Assembly: GCF_015547515.1 (NCBI RefSeq)
Contig: NZ_JADMVE010000001.1
Span: 806,406-870,405, forward strand
Origin: Eubacterium sp. 1001713B170207_170306_E7
Lineage (GTDB): Bacteria; Bacillota; Clostridia; Eubacteriales; Eubacteriaceae
Reading direction: 5' to 3'
Length of the DNA stretch: 64,000 bases
Position numbers and translations under genes: made by a program. Each line of letters opens with the position of its first letter. The stretch's first letter is position 1. The notes below the pieces were generated by a model. It had not been told where the DNA came from. It made no database searches and saw only the letters and a program-made list of their open reading frames with translations. Below are positions 23,979 through 32,620 of the stretch, one piece after another.

Positions 23979-24758
23979 TTATTTTACCGCGGTTACCTTA
24001 ATCCGGCGGAAGGTCTCAAAGCAGGTGCCGTCCGCCTGCTGCGTTTTATGAAGCATGGCTTTGATGACGTCGTCCCGGAAATCAGCCTTGAGAGCAGGGG
24101 GAACACAATCCATAAAGGGAACGAGAGTCGGCTGGTCCAGCCACCGGATCATCTCATCCGGGTCTGCGAAAAAACGGTCGGCCTTTTCCTCAAGCACCGA
24201 AAACGTCGAAAAGCCTGCGTCCCGGACCTTCTCTTCATAAGCCGGCCTTAAGGGCATGTACCAGGGCCATACAAACCCCTGAAAAAAGGCGCGGTAGGGC
24301 TCAGCCGCCATTTTCTCTCGGATGACTTCAAAAAAGCGGGAGCAGGTGCCGTCTCCCGCGAAATTCCAGGAGATAACACCCCCTGGCTTCAGCGCGGCCA
24401 GGGCATTTTTCAGGAGCAGCTCGTGATCCTTGACCCAGTGCAGCGCCGCGTTGGAAAAAATAACGTCGAAGGTATTGGCGAAATTCAAACGATTGATGTC
24501 CGCCCGCATAAACTTCAGATTATCCTGCACGTGCTTCTCAGCGGCGTTAATCATCCCCTGTGAGGCGTCAATGCCCAAAACCGTACCCTCCGGCACCAGC
24601 AGGGCCAGCTGTTCGGTCAGCGCGCCGTCGCCGCAGCCCAGATCCAGAATGGACTCGCTGCCCCTGAGGCTGAGCCCGGATATGAGGCGGCCGCCCCATT
24701 CCTTCTGGTGTCTGGAAGCCTGCGCGTATTTTTCACCATTAAATTCAAAAGTTCCCAA
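23979..24758 (-). CDS. SAM-dependent methyltransferase, trans-aconitate methyltransferase-like
   Basis: About 259 residues. The start TTG at 24758 (AGGAGG nine bases upstream) is preferred over ATG 24779, which lies inside that ribosome site. Motif I SILDLGCGDGALTEQL, the DINRLNF motif II area and NAALHWVKDHELLL are typical of Tam-like methyltransferases that methylate carboxyl groups of tricarboxylic acids. The true substrate is unsure. It is monocistronic and ends at the palindrome at 23947. Confidence 0.82.
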   Translation of the reverse strand: MGTFEFNGEKYAQASRHQKEWGGRLISGLSLRGSESILDLGCGDGALTEQLALLVPEGTVLGIDASQGMINAAEKHVQDNLKFMRADINRLNFANTFDVIFSNAALHWVKDHELLLKNALAALKPGGVISWNFAGDGTCSRFFEVIREKMAAEPYRAFFQGFVWPWYMPLRPAYEEKVRDAGFSTFSVLEEKADRFFADPDEMIRWLDQPTLVPFMDCVPPALKADFRDDVIKAMLHKTQQADGTCFETFRRIKVTAVK

Positions 24759-24964
24759 TGCTGTGAACCTCCTGTTCATAAAGTAATCCTATTATAATCC
24801 AGAACAGCCCCGGGGGCAATGCACCGGCGGGTTTAAATTTTTTTCGGAAATATCGCGGTTTATAATAAAAAAAGATTGCCTTTTCTGATAAAAATATGTT
24901 AAAATAAAAGCACATTAATTAAAGAGAAAAATATCATACTTAAATTAAAACAAAGGGGAGAGTC

Positions 24965-25030
24965 ATGCAGGGAGACGCTTGTATCCATTTGTTCCCGCCG
25001 CACACCGGGCGTAATCGAATAAAACACTAA
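24965..25030 (+). CDS. Putative 21-residue peptide in a leader transcript
   Basis: ATG 24965 opens a 21-codon frame (MQGDACIHLFPPHTGRNRI and two more) with GGGGAG upstream. A weak promoter (TTGCCT 24876, TAAAAT 24900) precedes it and a terminator at 25051 follows, so it could be an independent short RNA of about 180 nt. Coding is uncertain; an untranslated role is equally likely. Confidence 0.35.
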   Translation: MQGDACIHLFPPHTGRNRIKH

Positions 25031-25050
25031 AGGGACAATGGCTGTCACCC

Positions 25051-25090
25051 AAAAAGGAACTGAAGGCTGAGCGCTGGCGGTTCCTTTTTT
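25051..25090 (+). terminator. Terminator before the DUF6431 gene
   Basis: AAAAAGGAAC pairs with GTTCCTTTTT around a 19-nt loop, followed by T. Confidence 0.8.
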
Positions 25091-25127
25091 ATTGTGAAAA
25101 ACTTAACATCCCGCCGGGAGCAGTGCG

Positions 25128-25715
25128 ATGCTGATCTCAAAGGGAAAACTGAAGCTGGTGGAGGAAACCCTGAAGGAGGATGGGAAAACCCCGCTGAACT
25201 ACTATCAATTCATCTATGGTGAAATGCCCTGCTGCCCCGATTGCGGCGCGCCCATGCACGAAAGAGAGCGTCTCACCGGTAAAAAAGCCCGGGGCTTTAC
25301 CGGTATGGACGGCATCGAGAGTAAGGTGGAGATACGCCGTGTGGTCTGTGACAATAAAGCCTGTTATAATCATAACCACCCCAAACGCGACCTTCCCGAC
25401 ATACTGGTGCCCTACAGCCATTACGACGCCGAAGTGCACCAGGCGGTTGCCGACGGCAGCACTGAGGTGCCCTGCACACCAGGCACGATCCGGCGGCTGC
25501 TCAAAAAGATGGCGGACCAGCTCATGCTGTTCTTATGGGCGCTCACCCAGTTGGGGATTCGCCTGACCTTTTGCGAAGAGGATGGTAAAGCCTGGGATTT
25601 CTGGTCCGCCCTGCGGGCCGCGACGGCAGGTTTTGAGCGCTGGTACCTCCTGGCGCTCAAAATGACGGTTAACCGATTTGGTGCTTTGCACTGGCAATGC
25701 AGCGACACAGGGTAA
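25128..25715 (+). CDS. DUF6431 domain-containing protein
   Basis: 195 residues from ATG 25128. The first half carries a zinc-binding pattern: CCPDCGAP near residue 36 and VCDNKACYNHNHPKRDLPDILVPY near residues 74-97, then a Trp/Leu-rich helical C-terminus. DUF6431 proteins occur with mobile elements and are probably DNA-binding; here no transposase follows. It opens a short phage-like gene block with weak evidence for cotranscription (38 to 70 bp to the next gene). Function not established. Confidence 0.72.
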   Translation: MLISKGKLKLVEETLKEDGKTPLNYYQFIYGEMPCCPDCGAPMHERERLTGKKARGFTGMDGIESKVEIRRVVCDNKACYNHNHPKRDLPDILVPYSHYDAEVHQAVADGSTEVPCTPGTIRRLLKKMADQLMLFLWALTQLGIRLTFCEEDGKAWDFWSALRAATAGFERWYLLALKMTVNRFGALHWQCSDTG

Positions 25716-25785
25716 GCCGACGTGATAAGATGCCCGTATCATCCAATAAGGGATGAAATTTCAAATCAAAACTGGAGGTACAGTG

Positions 25786-26625
25786 ATGAAAGAAAACAAA
25801 GAACGCCCGGAAAAAGCCCGTGGCCTTGTTCATTGTGCAAAAAATCAGGAAATAATGGAAAATACGGCTCCGGCAGACCTGTCCGCGGCCAATGTGGTGG
25901 TCACCCTGTGCGGCGAACAGCCCGTGGTGTCCAGCCGGCGGGTGGCCGCGGATTTCGGCAAGGAGCACAAGAGTGTGCTGCGGCGCATTGCCCAGCTTAA
26001 CCGGGAGACCACAGCGCAGAATTGCGCCGGTCTCTTTATCCCTTGGTCCTACGCCGACGCGGCAGGCAGAAAGCGCAAGGCTTATCAGATTACCCGGGAC
26101 GGCTTCACCCTGCTCATCATGAGCTTTACGGGCGCCCGGGCCCTGGAATGGAAGATCCGTTATATGCAGGCCTTTAACCAGATGGAAGAAAGGCTGCACA
26201 GCACCAGGCCCACGCTGCCTGAGGGCGACGCCCTCATGGCCATGGCGGTGCTGGAGGCAAAAGCCATCATTAAAAACCTGAAGCCCGAGGCCGACTATGC
26301 CCGAAAGGTCCTCGACAACCAGGCCCTTACGCCCATTACCAGCATTGCCAAGGATTACGGCATGACCGCTGGGTTCATGAACCGCCTTTTACACAGCCTG
26401 GGCGTGCAGTACCGCATCGGCAAACGCTGGTATCTTTATTCGGATTACCAGGCCGAGGGCTACGCGGCCACCAAGTCAGACACCATTTATAAAAAGGACG
26501 GCACCGCCAAGGTGGTGGAGAGCCTGCAGTGGACGCCGAAGGGCCGGCGTTTCCTGTACGACCTGCTGGCAAAGAACAACCTGTACCCAGTACTGGAGCG
26601 TGGACAGCATGAATCTGCTGACTGA
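25786..26625 (+). CDS. Rha/KilA-C type phage antirepressor-like protein
   Basis: 279 residues. ATG 25786 is chosen with TGGAGG just upstream. The Rha-family domain spans about residues 40-145 (VVSSRRVAADFGKEHKSVLRRIA, then YQITRDGFTLLIMSFTGARALEWKIRYMQAFN). The second half (about 180-275) is a KilAC-like DNA-binding domain (PITSIAKDYGMTAGFMNRLLHSLG). Such proteins are phage antirepressors or lysogeny regulators. It is accompanied by replication-like and XRE genes but no structural phage genes, so it is a remnant or domesticated module. Confidence 0.85.
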   Translation: MKENKERPEKARGLVHCAKNQEIMENTAPADLSAANVVVTLCGEQPVVSSRRVAADFGKEHKSVLRRIAQLNRETTAQNCAGLFIPWSYADAAGRKRKAYQITRDGFTLLIMSFTGARALEWKIRYMQAFNQMEERLHSTRPTLPEGDALMAMAVLEAKAIIKNLKPEADYARKVLDNQALTPITSIAKDYGMTAGFMNRLLHSLGVQYRIGKRWYLYSDYQAEGYAATKSDTIYKKDGTAKVVESLQWTPKGRRFLYDLLAKNNLYPVLERGQHESAD

Positions 26626-27166
26626 GTTTCTCGCCTTCTTTGCCTGGCTGAACCGCCACCCCAAAAGGGCGCTGGAATACAAGGGCTTCTGGATTTACCT
26701 GCTGTATCAGAACAACCAGAGCGCTGTCCGGGATCCGGCTGGCGACTGGCACTGGCCGGTATGGTTCGAGGTGGACAACCCTGGGCTCAAGGCTTTTTTA
26801 AACATTGAGGACCGGCGGCAGGTGGCCTATTACAGGAGCCGCCTGATCCGGGACGGCCGCATCGGCTACCAGAAAGCCGGCAGCGGCTACCAGTATGCCC
26901 TCAAGCCCTTTGACCATAAGACCGTCCAGACCACCATCCGCCTGGAGGACCACACCAGCCTGCGTGTATGGACAGCCGCGGGGGATAACAGCGCAGGCCC
27001 TGGCAGAGATGATAATCCCTGCGGCTTCTGGATTCCGCCCGCCCTGTCCGAGGAGGAGCGCAGGGCCCTGGCGCTGAAATACCCGGATGATGTCCAGCGG
27101 TTCTGGGCTGAGCAGGCCCTGAGAGAGCAGAAAGCAAGAGAGGAGGAAGAAAAATGGGTTTACTAA
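26609..27166 (+). CDS. Phage-type replication/regulatory protein with DnaD-like N-terminus
   Basis: 185 residues. ATG 26609 overlaps the end of the previous gene; GGAG lies 10 bases upstream. The N-terminal half (WLNRHPKRALEYKGFWIYLLY, then a segment KAFLNIEDRRQVAYYRSRLIRDGRIGYQKAG) reads like the winged-helix N-terminus of phage replication initiators. The C-terminal half is less ordered with a charged end (EEERRALALKYPDDVQRFWAEQALREQKAREEEEKW). Assignment is tentative. It overlaps the next gene too, consistent with an operon. Confidence 0.55.
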   Translation: MNLLTEFLAFFAWLNRHPKRALEYKGFWIYLLYQNNQSAVRDPAGDWHWPVWFEVDNPGLKAFLNIEDRRQVAYYRSRLIRDGRIGYQKAGSGYQYALKPFDHKTVQTTIRLEDHTSLRVWTAAGDNSAGPGRDDNPCGFWIPPALSEEERRALALKYPDDVQRFWAEQALREQKAREEEEKWVY

Positions 27167-27375
27167 AGGATACCTACGCCGACCTTTACGGCGAGCGGTT
27201 TGACACCAACCCCGCCTATACCGATTACGACTGTATGGCTGAGGGCGCCCTGCACATCAGCCTGCGGGCACGCACCCTGTCCGAAGCTGAGGATACCTTT
27301 GCCGAGCTGCTGGATAACGCCGAGAGCGAAGTGCCCGGCCTGGTGCTCCGGCTCCGGTGGGTAGATGAGCAATGA
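27154..27375 (+). CDS. Small phage-module protein of unknown function
   Basis: 73 residues from ATG 27154 after GAGGAGGAA; it overlaps the previous gene by 13 bp and the next by 4 bp (ATGA). The sequence is acidic (LSEAEDTFAELLDNAESEVPG) and has no recognisable domain. The tight overlaps argue for a real gene in the operon. Confidence 0.6.
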   Translation: MGLLKDTYADLYGERFDTNPAYTDYDCMAEGALHISLRARTLSEAEDTFAELLDNAESEVPGLVLRLRWVDEQ

Positions 27376-27614
27376 GCGGCAGCGAGCTGGCCCGCTGGGT
27401 CCGTGACAACAGACGCGCCAGGGGCCTCACGCAGCCTCAGCTTGCGGAAGCTGTGGGCGTGAGCCATAAAACCATCTTCAGGGCTGAGCGGGGCGAGTCC
27501 CTCAGCGCCTATACTCTGGATCAGCTTACCCGGTACTTCGGCGTGCCGCTGCCCGAGGAAAAGGCCTGTCCCACTGGCCATTTTGTGATGACCCTCTATC
27601 GGGAATACCTGTGA
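27372..27614 (+). CDS. XRE HTH protein of the phage-like module
   Basis: 80 residues. Start ATG 27372 overlaps the previous stop as ATGA. It has one HTH (VRDNRRARGLTQPQLAEAVGVSHKTIFRAERG, about 8-39), then a short acidic tail. A Cro-like role within the module is likely. The operon ends at the palindrome at 27624. Confidence 0.8.
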   Translation: MSGSELARWVRDNRRARGLTQPQLAEAVGVSHKTIFRAERGESLSAYTLDQLTRYFGVPLPEEKACPTGHFVMTLYREYL

Positions 27615-27623
27615 GGGCATTCC

Positions 27624-27655
27624 GGCACGGCACAATTTTGCGCCGTGCCTTTTTA
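27624..27655 (+). repeat. Dispersed palindrome copy 6 (terminator)
   Basis: GGCACGGC and GCCGTGCC around ACAATTTTGC, followed by TTTTTA. It closes the phage-like module. Confidence 0.9.
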
Positions 27656-27741
27656 TGGTCAAAAAAAGTTTTCTTAAATTAAATCCTTATGGCCTTCTCA
27701 AACGTTATATAATACAAGGGGACGCCCGGAGGAGGAAAAAC

Positions 27742-28269
27742 TTGACGCGTGAAGATATTTTACTGAAAAAAACTGAAAACGGAGACCGGCAGGCGCTCGA
27801 GGGGCTGATCACAGCCTATTATCCGGATATTTTAAGGTATTGCCTCTGGCACACCAGAGACCGTGCCGCCGCTGAGGACGCGACCCAGGAAACCTTTCTG
27901 AAGGCAGTGCGCTTTCTGGACGGCTACCGGCACCAGGGGCATTTCAGGGCATGGCTCTATAAAATTGCCGCCAATGTGTGCCGTGACGCGTGGCGCAGAA
28001 CGGATGAGGAGCCCCTGCCGGAGAACCTCACCTATGATGAAGCGGGATTTGCGCGTGCCGAATCGGACGCGGATTTTATCCGCATGGTGGGGGAGCTGCC
28101 CGAGGAAGCCCGTGAGCTGGTGCTTCTGCGCTTTGCCCAGGACCTTACCCTGCGCGAAATCGCCCAGGTTACCGGGCTGCCCATGCGCACTGTCCAGTCG
28201 CGTCTGCGCGCAGCCCTGAAAAAAATCAAAAAACAGCTCTTAAAAGGAGAAATATACCATGAAGCATAA
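27742..28269 (+). CDS. ECF (sigma-70 family) RNA polymerase sigma factor
   Basis: 175 residues. TTG 27742 after GGAGGAGGAAAAAC is preferred to the longer ORF start. Region 2 (YYPDILRYCLWHTRDRAAAEDATQETFLKAVRF, about 25-57) and region 4 (LVLLRFAQDLTLREIAQVTGLPMRTVQSRLRAALKKIKK, about 128-166) are clear. A TATAAT (27708-27713) precedes it. It is translationally coupled to the following membrane protein, which is a candidate anti-sigma factor, and to an ABC transporter pair, so it likely controls that exporter. Confidence 0.9.
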   Translation: MTREDILLKKTENGDRQALEGLITAYYPDILRYCLWHTRDRAAAEDATQETFLKAVRFLDGYRHQGHFRAWLYKIAANVCRDAWRRTDEEPLPENLTYDEAGFARAESDADFIRMVGELPEEARELVLLRFAQDLTLREIAQVTGLPMRTVQSRLRAALKKIKKQLLKGEIYHEA

Positions 28270-29014
28270 ATTAGAAAAGAGAATGAGACAGGCCTTAAAA
28301 ACACCGGTCCCCATATCTGAGGAGCGGCTGGAGGCTGCAAAAAAAGCCGCGGTCAGTCTTTACAACGACCGCAGTCCGCAGCAGAAAATTTCCTTTCCGG
28401 CGTTTTTGTTTGCCCAGATACGCTTCTGCGGCGTCTGGGTGTGGCTTTTACAGGGCGGCGCCCTGTTTGCCCTTTTTCTGATTTTAAACAGCGTTCTCGG
28501 CGGCGATGTCAGCGCCATAAAACCGCATCATCTGCCTGGGCTGCTCAGCCTCTGCGCGGTGGTGGTCGCGGCCACAAGCCTGCCGGGTATCAGCCGCTCC
28601 TGGCAATACCGGATGTACGAGACAGAGGCGGCCACACGTTTATCCCTGCCCGGCCTCATATTGTGCCGGCTGCTTATTTTGGGACTGGTGGATTTTTTTA
28701 TTCTGGCCGCCGCCTTTTCCGCAGCGCTCTGGCAGACCAGCCTGAGCGGCTTAAACGCCGCTGTCTACCTGCTGCTGCCCTTTCTGGCCGCCTGCTTTGG
28801 CAGCCTTCTGATTATCCGGCATGCCCCCGGAGAGCGGCTGCTGTTTTTCTGCACCTTGTTCTGCGGCGTGCTTTTCCTGGCCCTGTGGCTGGCCGGAAGC
28901 CTGGATTCAGGCTTTTATCAGCAGACCGGGCTTCTGGCCGCGCTTACGCTGCTCTGCGGAGCCGCTGTTTACACCCAGTGCCGGAAGCTCGTCAGAGATT
29001 ATAACATTGAATAG
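28259..29014 (+). CDS. Multi-helix membrane protein, possible anti-sigma factor
   Basis: 251 residues from ATG 28259, overlapping the sigma gene by 11 bp. About 55 soluble residues at the N-terminus (rich in Lys/Arg/Glu) are followed by about six membrane helices. The soluble start plus membrane body is what an ECF anti-sigma factor looks like, but no zinc motif or known domain is seen. It could instead be a permease-like component of the ABC system. Located between the sigma factor and ABC ATPase. Confidence 0.7.
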   Translation: MKHKLEKRMRQALKTPVPISEERLEAAKKAAVSLYNDRSPQQKISFPAFLFAQIRFCGVWVWLLQGGALFALFLILNSVLGGDVSAIKPHHLPGLLSLCAVVVAATSLPGISRSWQYRMYETEAATRLSLPGLILCRLLILGLVDFFILAAAFSAALWQTSLSGLNAAVYLLLPFLAACFGSLLIIRHAPGERLLFFCTLFCGVLFLALWLAGSLDSGFYQQTGLLAALTLLCGAAVYTQCRKLVRDYNIE

Positions 29015-29022
29015 GAAGTGAA

Positions 29023-29913
29023 ATGATGGAACTTAAAATCAACCGATTGACCAAGCAATATAAGGACAAGCTGGCCGTGGATGGTGTCAGTCTGAAATTA
29101 ACGCCGGGAATCTGGGGGCTTCTGGGCGCCAACGGCGCAGGAAAAACCACCATGATGCGCATGGTGGCCGGCATTTTAAAGCCCACCTCCGGCGGCGTGT
29201 TTTACGATGGTATAAACATCGCCGACCTGGGGGAAAGCTACCGGAATATTTTCGGCTATCTGCCCCAGACCTTTGGCTTTTACCCTGAATTTACAGTGAG
29301 AAGCTATCTGGAATACATGAGCGCCCTCAAGGGCATTGGCAGAAAGGACGCGTCTTTAAAAATCGGGAACCTGCTCCAGACCCTCGCCCTGAGTGATGTG
29401 AAAAACAAAAAAATCCGCAAACTGTCCGGCGGCATGCAGCGCCGGGTGGGCATTGCCCAGGCCCTGCTCAACGATCCGGAAATCCTGATTCTGGACGAGC
29501 CCACCAGCGGCCTGGACCCGGGCGAGCGGGTGCGTTTCCGCAATATCCTGGCCGAGTTCGCGAAAGAGCGCATCGTGCTCATTTCCACTCATATCGTGTC
29601 CGACGTAGAAAACATCGCCACCCGCAACGCAGTCATGAAGGACGGGCGGATCATCGCGGCGGGCAGCACCGATGAGCTGGTGGCAGCCATGAAAGGGCGT
29701 GTATGGCGTACCGAGGTGCCTGAAAGGGATCTGCTGAAATGTGAGCGCCTTGTCCGTGTCGCCAATATCCGCAGCGAATCCGGGGGGCGGGCCTCGCTCC
29801 GTTATCTGGCCGACACCGCCGTGCTGCCGGGCTCAGCCCCGGAAACGCCGCGGCTTGAGGATTTATACCTCTGGCTTTTCCCGGAGGATTCAGGAACAGA
29901 GGAGGTGCAGTGA
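29023..29913 (+). CDS. ABC transporter ATP-binding protein
   Basis: 296 residues from ATG 29023 (or 29026) behind AGGAAG. Walker A GANGAGKTT (about 37-45), signature LSGGMQRR (about 133-140), Walker B LILDEPTSGLD (about 153-163) and a C-terminal extra domain (about 220-296), as in bacitracin/lantibiotic or ABC-2 export systems. It pairs with the permease gene that overlaps its stop. The substrate is unknown. Regulation by the ECF factor is inferred. Confidence 0.92.
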   Translation: MMELKINRLTKQYKDKLAVDGVSLKLTPGIWGLLGANGAGKTTMMRMVAGILKPTSGGVFYDGINIADLGESYRNIFGYLPQTFGFYPEFTVRSYLEYMSALKGIGRKDASLKIGNLLQTLALSDVKNKKIRKLSGGMQRRVGIAQALLNDPEILILDEPTSGLDPGERVRFRNILAEFAKERIVLISTHIVSDVENIATRNAVMKDGRIIAAGSTDELVAAMKGRVWRTEVPERDLLKCERLVRVANIRSESGGRASLRYLADTAVLPGSAPETPRLEDLYLWLFPEDSGTEEVQ

Positions 29914-31118
29914 TGCTTAACGTATTTTGCATGGAGTTTAAACGCCTTTTTAAAAGCCGCATGGTGTGGATACTGAGCGCGGCGTCTCTGGTGGTCGCCC
30001 TGCTGTTGTGTGTGATGGTTGTGAATAACGTGAGCTACGGACGCCGGGATGATCCGGATTATAAAGTCGGGCTGCCGGCCATCCCGGCCCTCAAGGAAGC
30101 CTATAAGCCCCTTTACGGAGCGGTTACGCCCGAAAAGCTTGAGTCCGCCTTTGAGACCTATATCGACGCCTCAAACGCCTACGAGGAAAAAATGCCGGCC
30201 TCGGTTTATAAAGAGAAAATAGTGCCGGTCCAGCCCGCCCTCAACTGGATTTTCAGTGCCTTTGACGATTCTGAAATCACCAGCGTGGATCAGGTGGGAG
30301 GCTTCTACGCCCAGCGCCTCCATAATATTGAGAACCAGCTTGAGGATAAATACCCCGACGCGCCGCAGGCAAAGCAGGCGGCCATGGAGCTTAACAGTAA
30401 GGTGGAGACCCCTTTCAATTATGTTTACGGCTATGGTGATACCAGCCCGGATATAATCATTTTACTGCTCCTGGTGCTCATTCTGTTCTGCACCGCCATG
30501 ACCGCACCCGCTTTCGCCGCCGACTACCACAGCCGGGCCGATGATATTCAGCGCTGTACCCGCTACGGCAGGGGAAAGCTGAGCGCCGCGAGGGCACTGG
30601 CTTTGCTGATCCTCGTCCTGGCAGTGACGGTGGTCAGCACCGGCGCATATCTGATCATTCTGAACAGTATTTTTGGCTGGGAGGGCCTGTCATCCTCCCT
30701 TCAGACCGCCTTTGTGGCCTGGGGCATCGCGCCCATGAGTGTGGGGGATATGGTACGCGTGACGTTTTTTGCCGGGATTCTCACCCTGCTGGCCACAGCG
30801 TCCTGCAGCCTGTTTGTATCCTCCCGGTGTAAATCGCCCACGACGGCGCTCATCATCAGCTTCTGCGTCAGCCTGCTGCCCATTTTCCTGGGCTTTGCGG
30901 GTGTTAATGTAAAATGGCTGTACGCGCTGCTGCCCTCGGGCGGCATAGCCATGGAAAACAGCTTTTACTATGCCCTGACGCTCAACAGCACGAACTTCCT
31001 TCACCTTGGGAGCTTTACCCTGTGGCTGCCTTACGCCTATATCCTCTTTGCCGCGGTGGAGATCCCCCTGTTTGTCCTGCTGACCATACTGTCCCACAAG
31101 GGTCGGCAGGTCACCTAA
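29913..31118 (+). CDS. ABC transporter permease (ABC-2 type)
   Basis: 401 residues from ATG 29913; the ATP-binding gene's TGA overlaps it. One helix at residues 10-35, a large extracellular loop (about 40-180), then five or six helices toward the C-terminus, as in ABC-2 permeases. A preference for exported peptides or lipids is only a family inference. It ends the ECF operon before palindrome copy 7. Confidence 0.85.
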   Translation: MLNVFCMEFKRLFKSRMVWILSAASLVVALLLCVMVVNNVSYGRRDDPDYKVGLPAIPALKEAYKPLYGAVTPEKLESAFETYIDASNAYEEKMPASVYKEKIVPVQPALNWIFSAFDDSEITSVDQVGGFYAQRLHNIENQLEDKYPDAPQAKQAAMELNSKVETPFNYVYGYGDTSPDIIILLLLVLILFCTAMTAPAFAADYHSRADDIQRCTRYGRGKLSAARALALLILVLAVTVVSTGAYLIILNSIFGWEGLSSSLQTAFVAWGIAPMSVGDMVRVTFFAGILTLLATASCSLFVSSRCKSPTTALIISFCVSLLPIFLGFAGVNVKWLYALLPSGGIAMENSFYYALTLNSTNFLHLGSFTLWLPYAYILFAAVEIPLFVLLTILSHKGRQVT

Positions 31119-31149
31119 TGCATAGCAAAAGACAGAAAGTTTACTAAAA

Positions 31150-31180
31150 AAGCACGGCGCAAAAATGTGCCGTGCTTTTT
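31150..31180. repeat. Dispersed palindrome copy 7 (inverted orientation, bidirectional)
   Basis: AAGCACGGC and GCCGTGCTT around GCAAAAATGT, with A6 on one side and TTTTT on the other. This is the reverse complement of the other copies and can serve both convergent genes (stops near 31118 and 31183). Confidence 0.9.
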
Positions 31181-31182
31181 AT

Positions 31183-31599
31183 CTATTCGCCTATGATTTT
31201 AATGAGCGCGTGTTTATCGCGCTTACCGTCAAACTCAAAATAAAAGATCTGTTCCCAGGTGCCAAAGTCCAGCCGGCCGTTTGTGACGGCAACCACCACC
31301 TCACGGCCCATAACAGTCCGCTTGAGATGGGCATCGGCGTTATCCTCAAAGCCGTTGTGGTGGTACTGGCTGTAGGGCTTTTCCGGCGCCAGCTTTTCGA
31401 GCCAGACCTCGTAGTCGTGATGCAGGCCGCTCTCGTCGTCGTTGATGAACACGCTGGCCGTGATGTTCATGGCGTTGACCAGGATCAGCCCTTCTTTAAT
31501 GCCGCTGTCGGCCAGGGCGGCTTCGACGTCTGGTGTAATATTGACAAGACCTCTGCGGGTCGGCAGGTTAAAATGCAGTTCCTTACGGTAAGATTTCAT
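31183..31599 (-). CDS. YjbQ family protein (secondary thiamine-phosphate synthase enzyme family)
   Basis: 138 residues from ATG 31599 behind AGGAGG. The YjbQ/UPF0047 fold shows [18 protein letters not shown] near the start, [18 protein letters not shown] (about 41-58), [25 protein letters not shown] (conserved His) and a closing [13 protein letters not shown]-type strand (here [18 protein letters not shown]). Family members have weak thiamine phosphate synthase activity; the true role is unclear. It lies 20 bp downstream of the S24 repressor gene, in the same direction. Confidence 0.88.
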   Translation of the reverse strand: MKSYRKELHFNLPTRRGLVNITPDVEAALADSGIKEGLILVNAMNITASVFINDDESGLHHDYEVWLEKLAPEKPYSQYHHNGFEDNADAHLKRTVMGREVVVAVTNGRLDFGTWEQIFYFEFDGKRDKHALIKIIGE

Positions 31600-31619
31600 A
31601 AGTCCTCCTATAAATAATA

Positions 31620-32300
31620 TTAATATAAATCAAAGAAGCGCTCGTAAATGCGTTTCTGATAGACAACAGAACCGATGATCTGGACATGATCCTTATTAAG
31701 GTCATAAACCTCCACTTCAAAGGAGGGATTATGGGGCTGAAGAATGACCTGGTTTTTCAAGAAGGAGACCTTCCTTATTTTAAGATCGGACTCACCCACA
31801 TGCAGCGCCGTCAGATCGCCGGATTTTAAAAAGGTGTTGAGCTTAACCACCACATGATCGCCCTTCATCAGCGTGGGCTCCATGCTGGTGTCGGTGATTT
31901 CCATGGCGAACACCGGGCCCCATTTTGCCAGCTGGTCGCTGGGCAGGGTAAGGGTATGGATGGTTTTCTCATTGGAAAAAACAGGCAGCTGGTATTGAAT
32001 GCTCCCGAAAACCGAAAGGGTTACCTCAGAGCCAAAGGGTTCGGTATCGTCAAGCACCTCCCTCTCGTACATGGCGACAGGACAGCCCATGAGCCACAGG
32101 GGGCTGACGTCAAAATAGGCTGCCATCTCCCGGATGGTCGTGATCTTCGGGGCCATCTCACCCCTTGTGTAGCGCGAGATACTGGGGGGAGAAAGGTTGA
32201 ATTTTCGGGACATCGAATAGGTGGTTTCATTGAAATTAGTCATCAAATACTTAAGCCGCTGGCCAAAAACCTGCTTATCGACCGTATGTTTTTTATCCAT
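31620..32300 (-). CDS. XRE-S24 (LexA/CI-like) transcriptional repressor
   Basis: 226 residues from ATG 32300 behind GGAGGTG. An N-terminal HTH (about 12-65; [22 protein letters not shown]) and a C-terminal S24 peptidase-like domain with the nucleophile in [12 protein letters not shown] (about 135-146) and a Lys in DLKIRKV. It resembles phage CI/LexA regulators whose autocleavage responds to RecA. Its promoter faces a small orphan transcription unit, which is a candidate target. It is cotranscribed with YjbQ. Confidence 0.87.
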   Translation of the reverse strand: MDKKHTVDKQVFGQRLKYLMTNFNETTYSMSRKFNLSPPSISRYTRGEMAPKITTIREMAAYFDVSPLWLMGCPVAMYEREVLDDTEPFGSEVTLSVFGSIQYQLPVFSNEKTIHTLTLPSDQLAKWGPVFAMEITDTSMEPTLMKGDHVVVKLNTFLKSGDLTALHVGESDLKIRKVSFLKNQVILQPHNPSFEVEVYDLNKDHVQIIGSVVYQKRIYERFFDLY

Positions 32301-32321
32301 CGTACACCTCCGCTTTTGTAT

Positions 32322-32350
32322 ATTTTACACCAAATGAGTGCAAAACACAA
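32322..32350 (-). promoter_or_regulatory. Promoter of the S24 repressor gene
   Basis: On the minus strand TTGTGT (32350-32345) and TAAAAT (32327-32322) are spaced 17 bp. The 8-bp palindrome TTACGTAA lies upstream at 32378-32385. Confidence 0.6.
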
Positions 32351-32439
32351 TATCAGAGATATAATTACAGTCATACATTACGTAACACAACGACAGTGGT
32401 GCCATCCCTTAAAGTCTTACAGCATTTTTTTGAATAGAA

Positions 32440-32468
32440 TTGATTTTTCTGAGTTCAGGGTATATAAT
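32440..32468 (+). promoter_or_regulatory. Strong promoter of a small orphan transcript
   Basis: TTGATT (32440-32445) and TATAAT (32463-32468) spaced 17 bp, diverging from the S24 repressor gene. Confidence 0.75.
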
Positions 32469-32520
32469 ACAAGTACAAAATTCGTTTACAAAATCTAAAA
32501 GAATCGAGGAAAGAAAAGTA

Positions 32521-32604
32521 GTGTTAAAAACCTTAATCGAGTCGATATATTGGCGCCTGTTCTATTTTAAAATGCGGAATAAATATTCCGGGCAGGACCA
32601 GTAG
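32521..32604 (+). CDS. Putative 27-residue peptide in a stand-alone transcript
   Basis: GTG 32521 with GAGGAAAG upstream encodes 27 residues (MLKTLIESIYWRLFYFKMR and eight more). The first half is hydrophobic and aromatic, as in small membrane peptides. A strong promoter precedes it and a terminator follows at 32621, so a short mRNA or small RNA is plausible. The 32301-32657 gap otherwise contains only the two promoters. Confidence 0.5.
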   Translation: MLKTLIESIYWRLFYFKMRNKYSGQDQ

Positions 32605-32620
32605 ATCAGTAAGCGAAACC

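Noticed and set aside
26007-26036. Inverted repeat GAGACC...GGTCTC with a GCGCA/TGCGC inner stem inside the Rha gene.
   Set aside because: It lies within a well-supported reading frame and lacks the fixed GCACAnTTTTGCGC core, so it was not counted as a member of the dispersed palindrome family.
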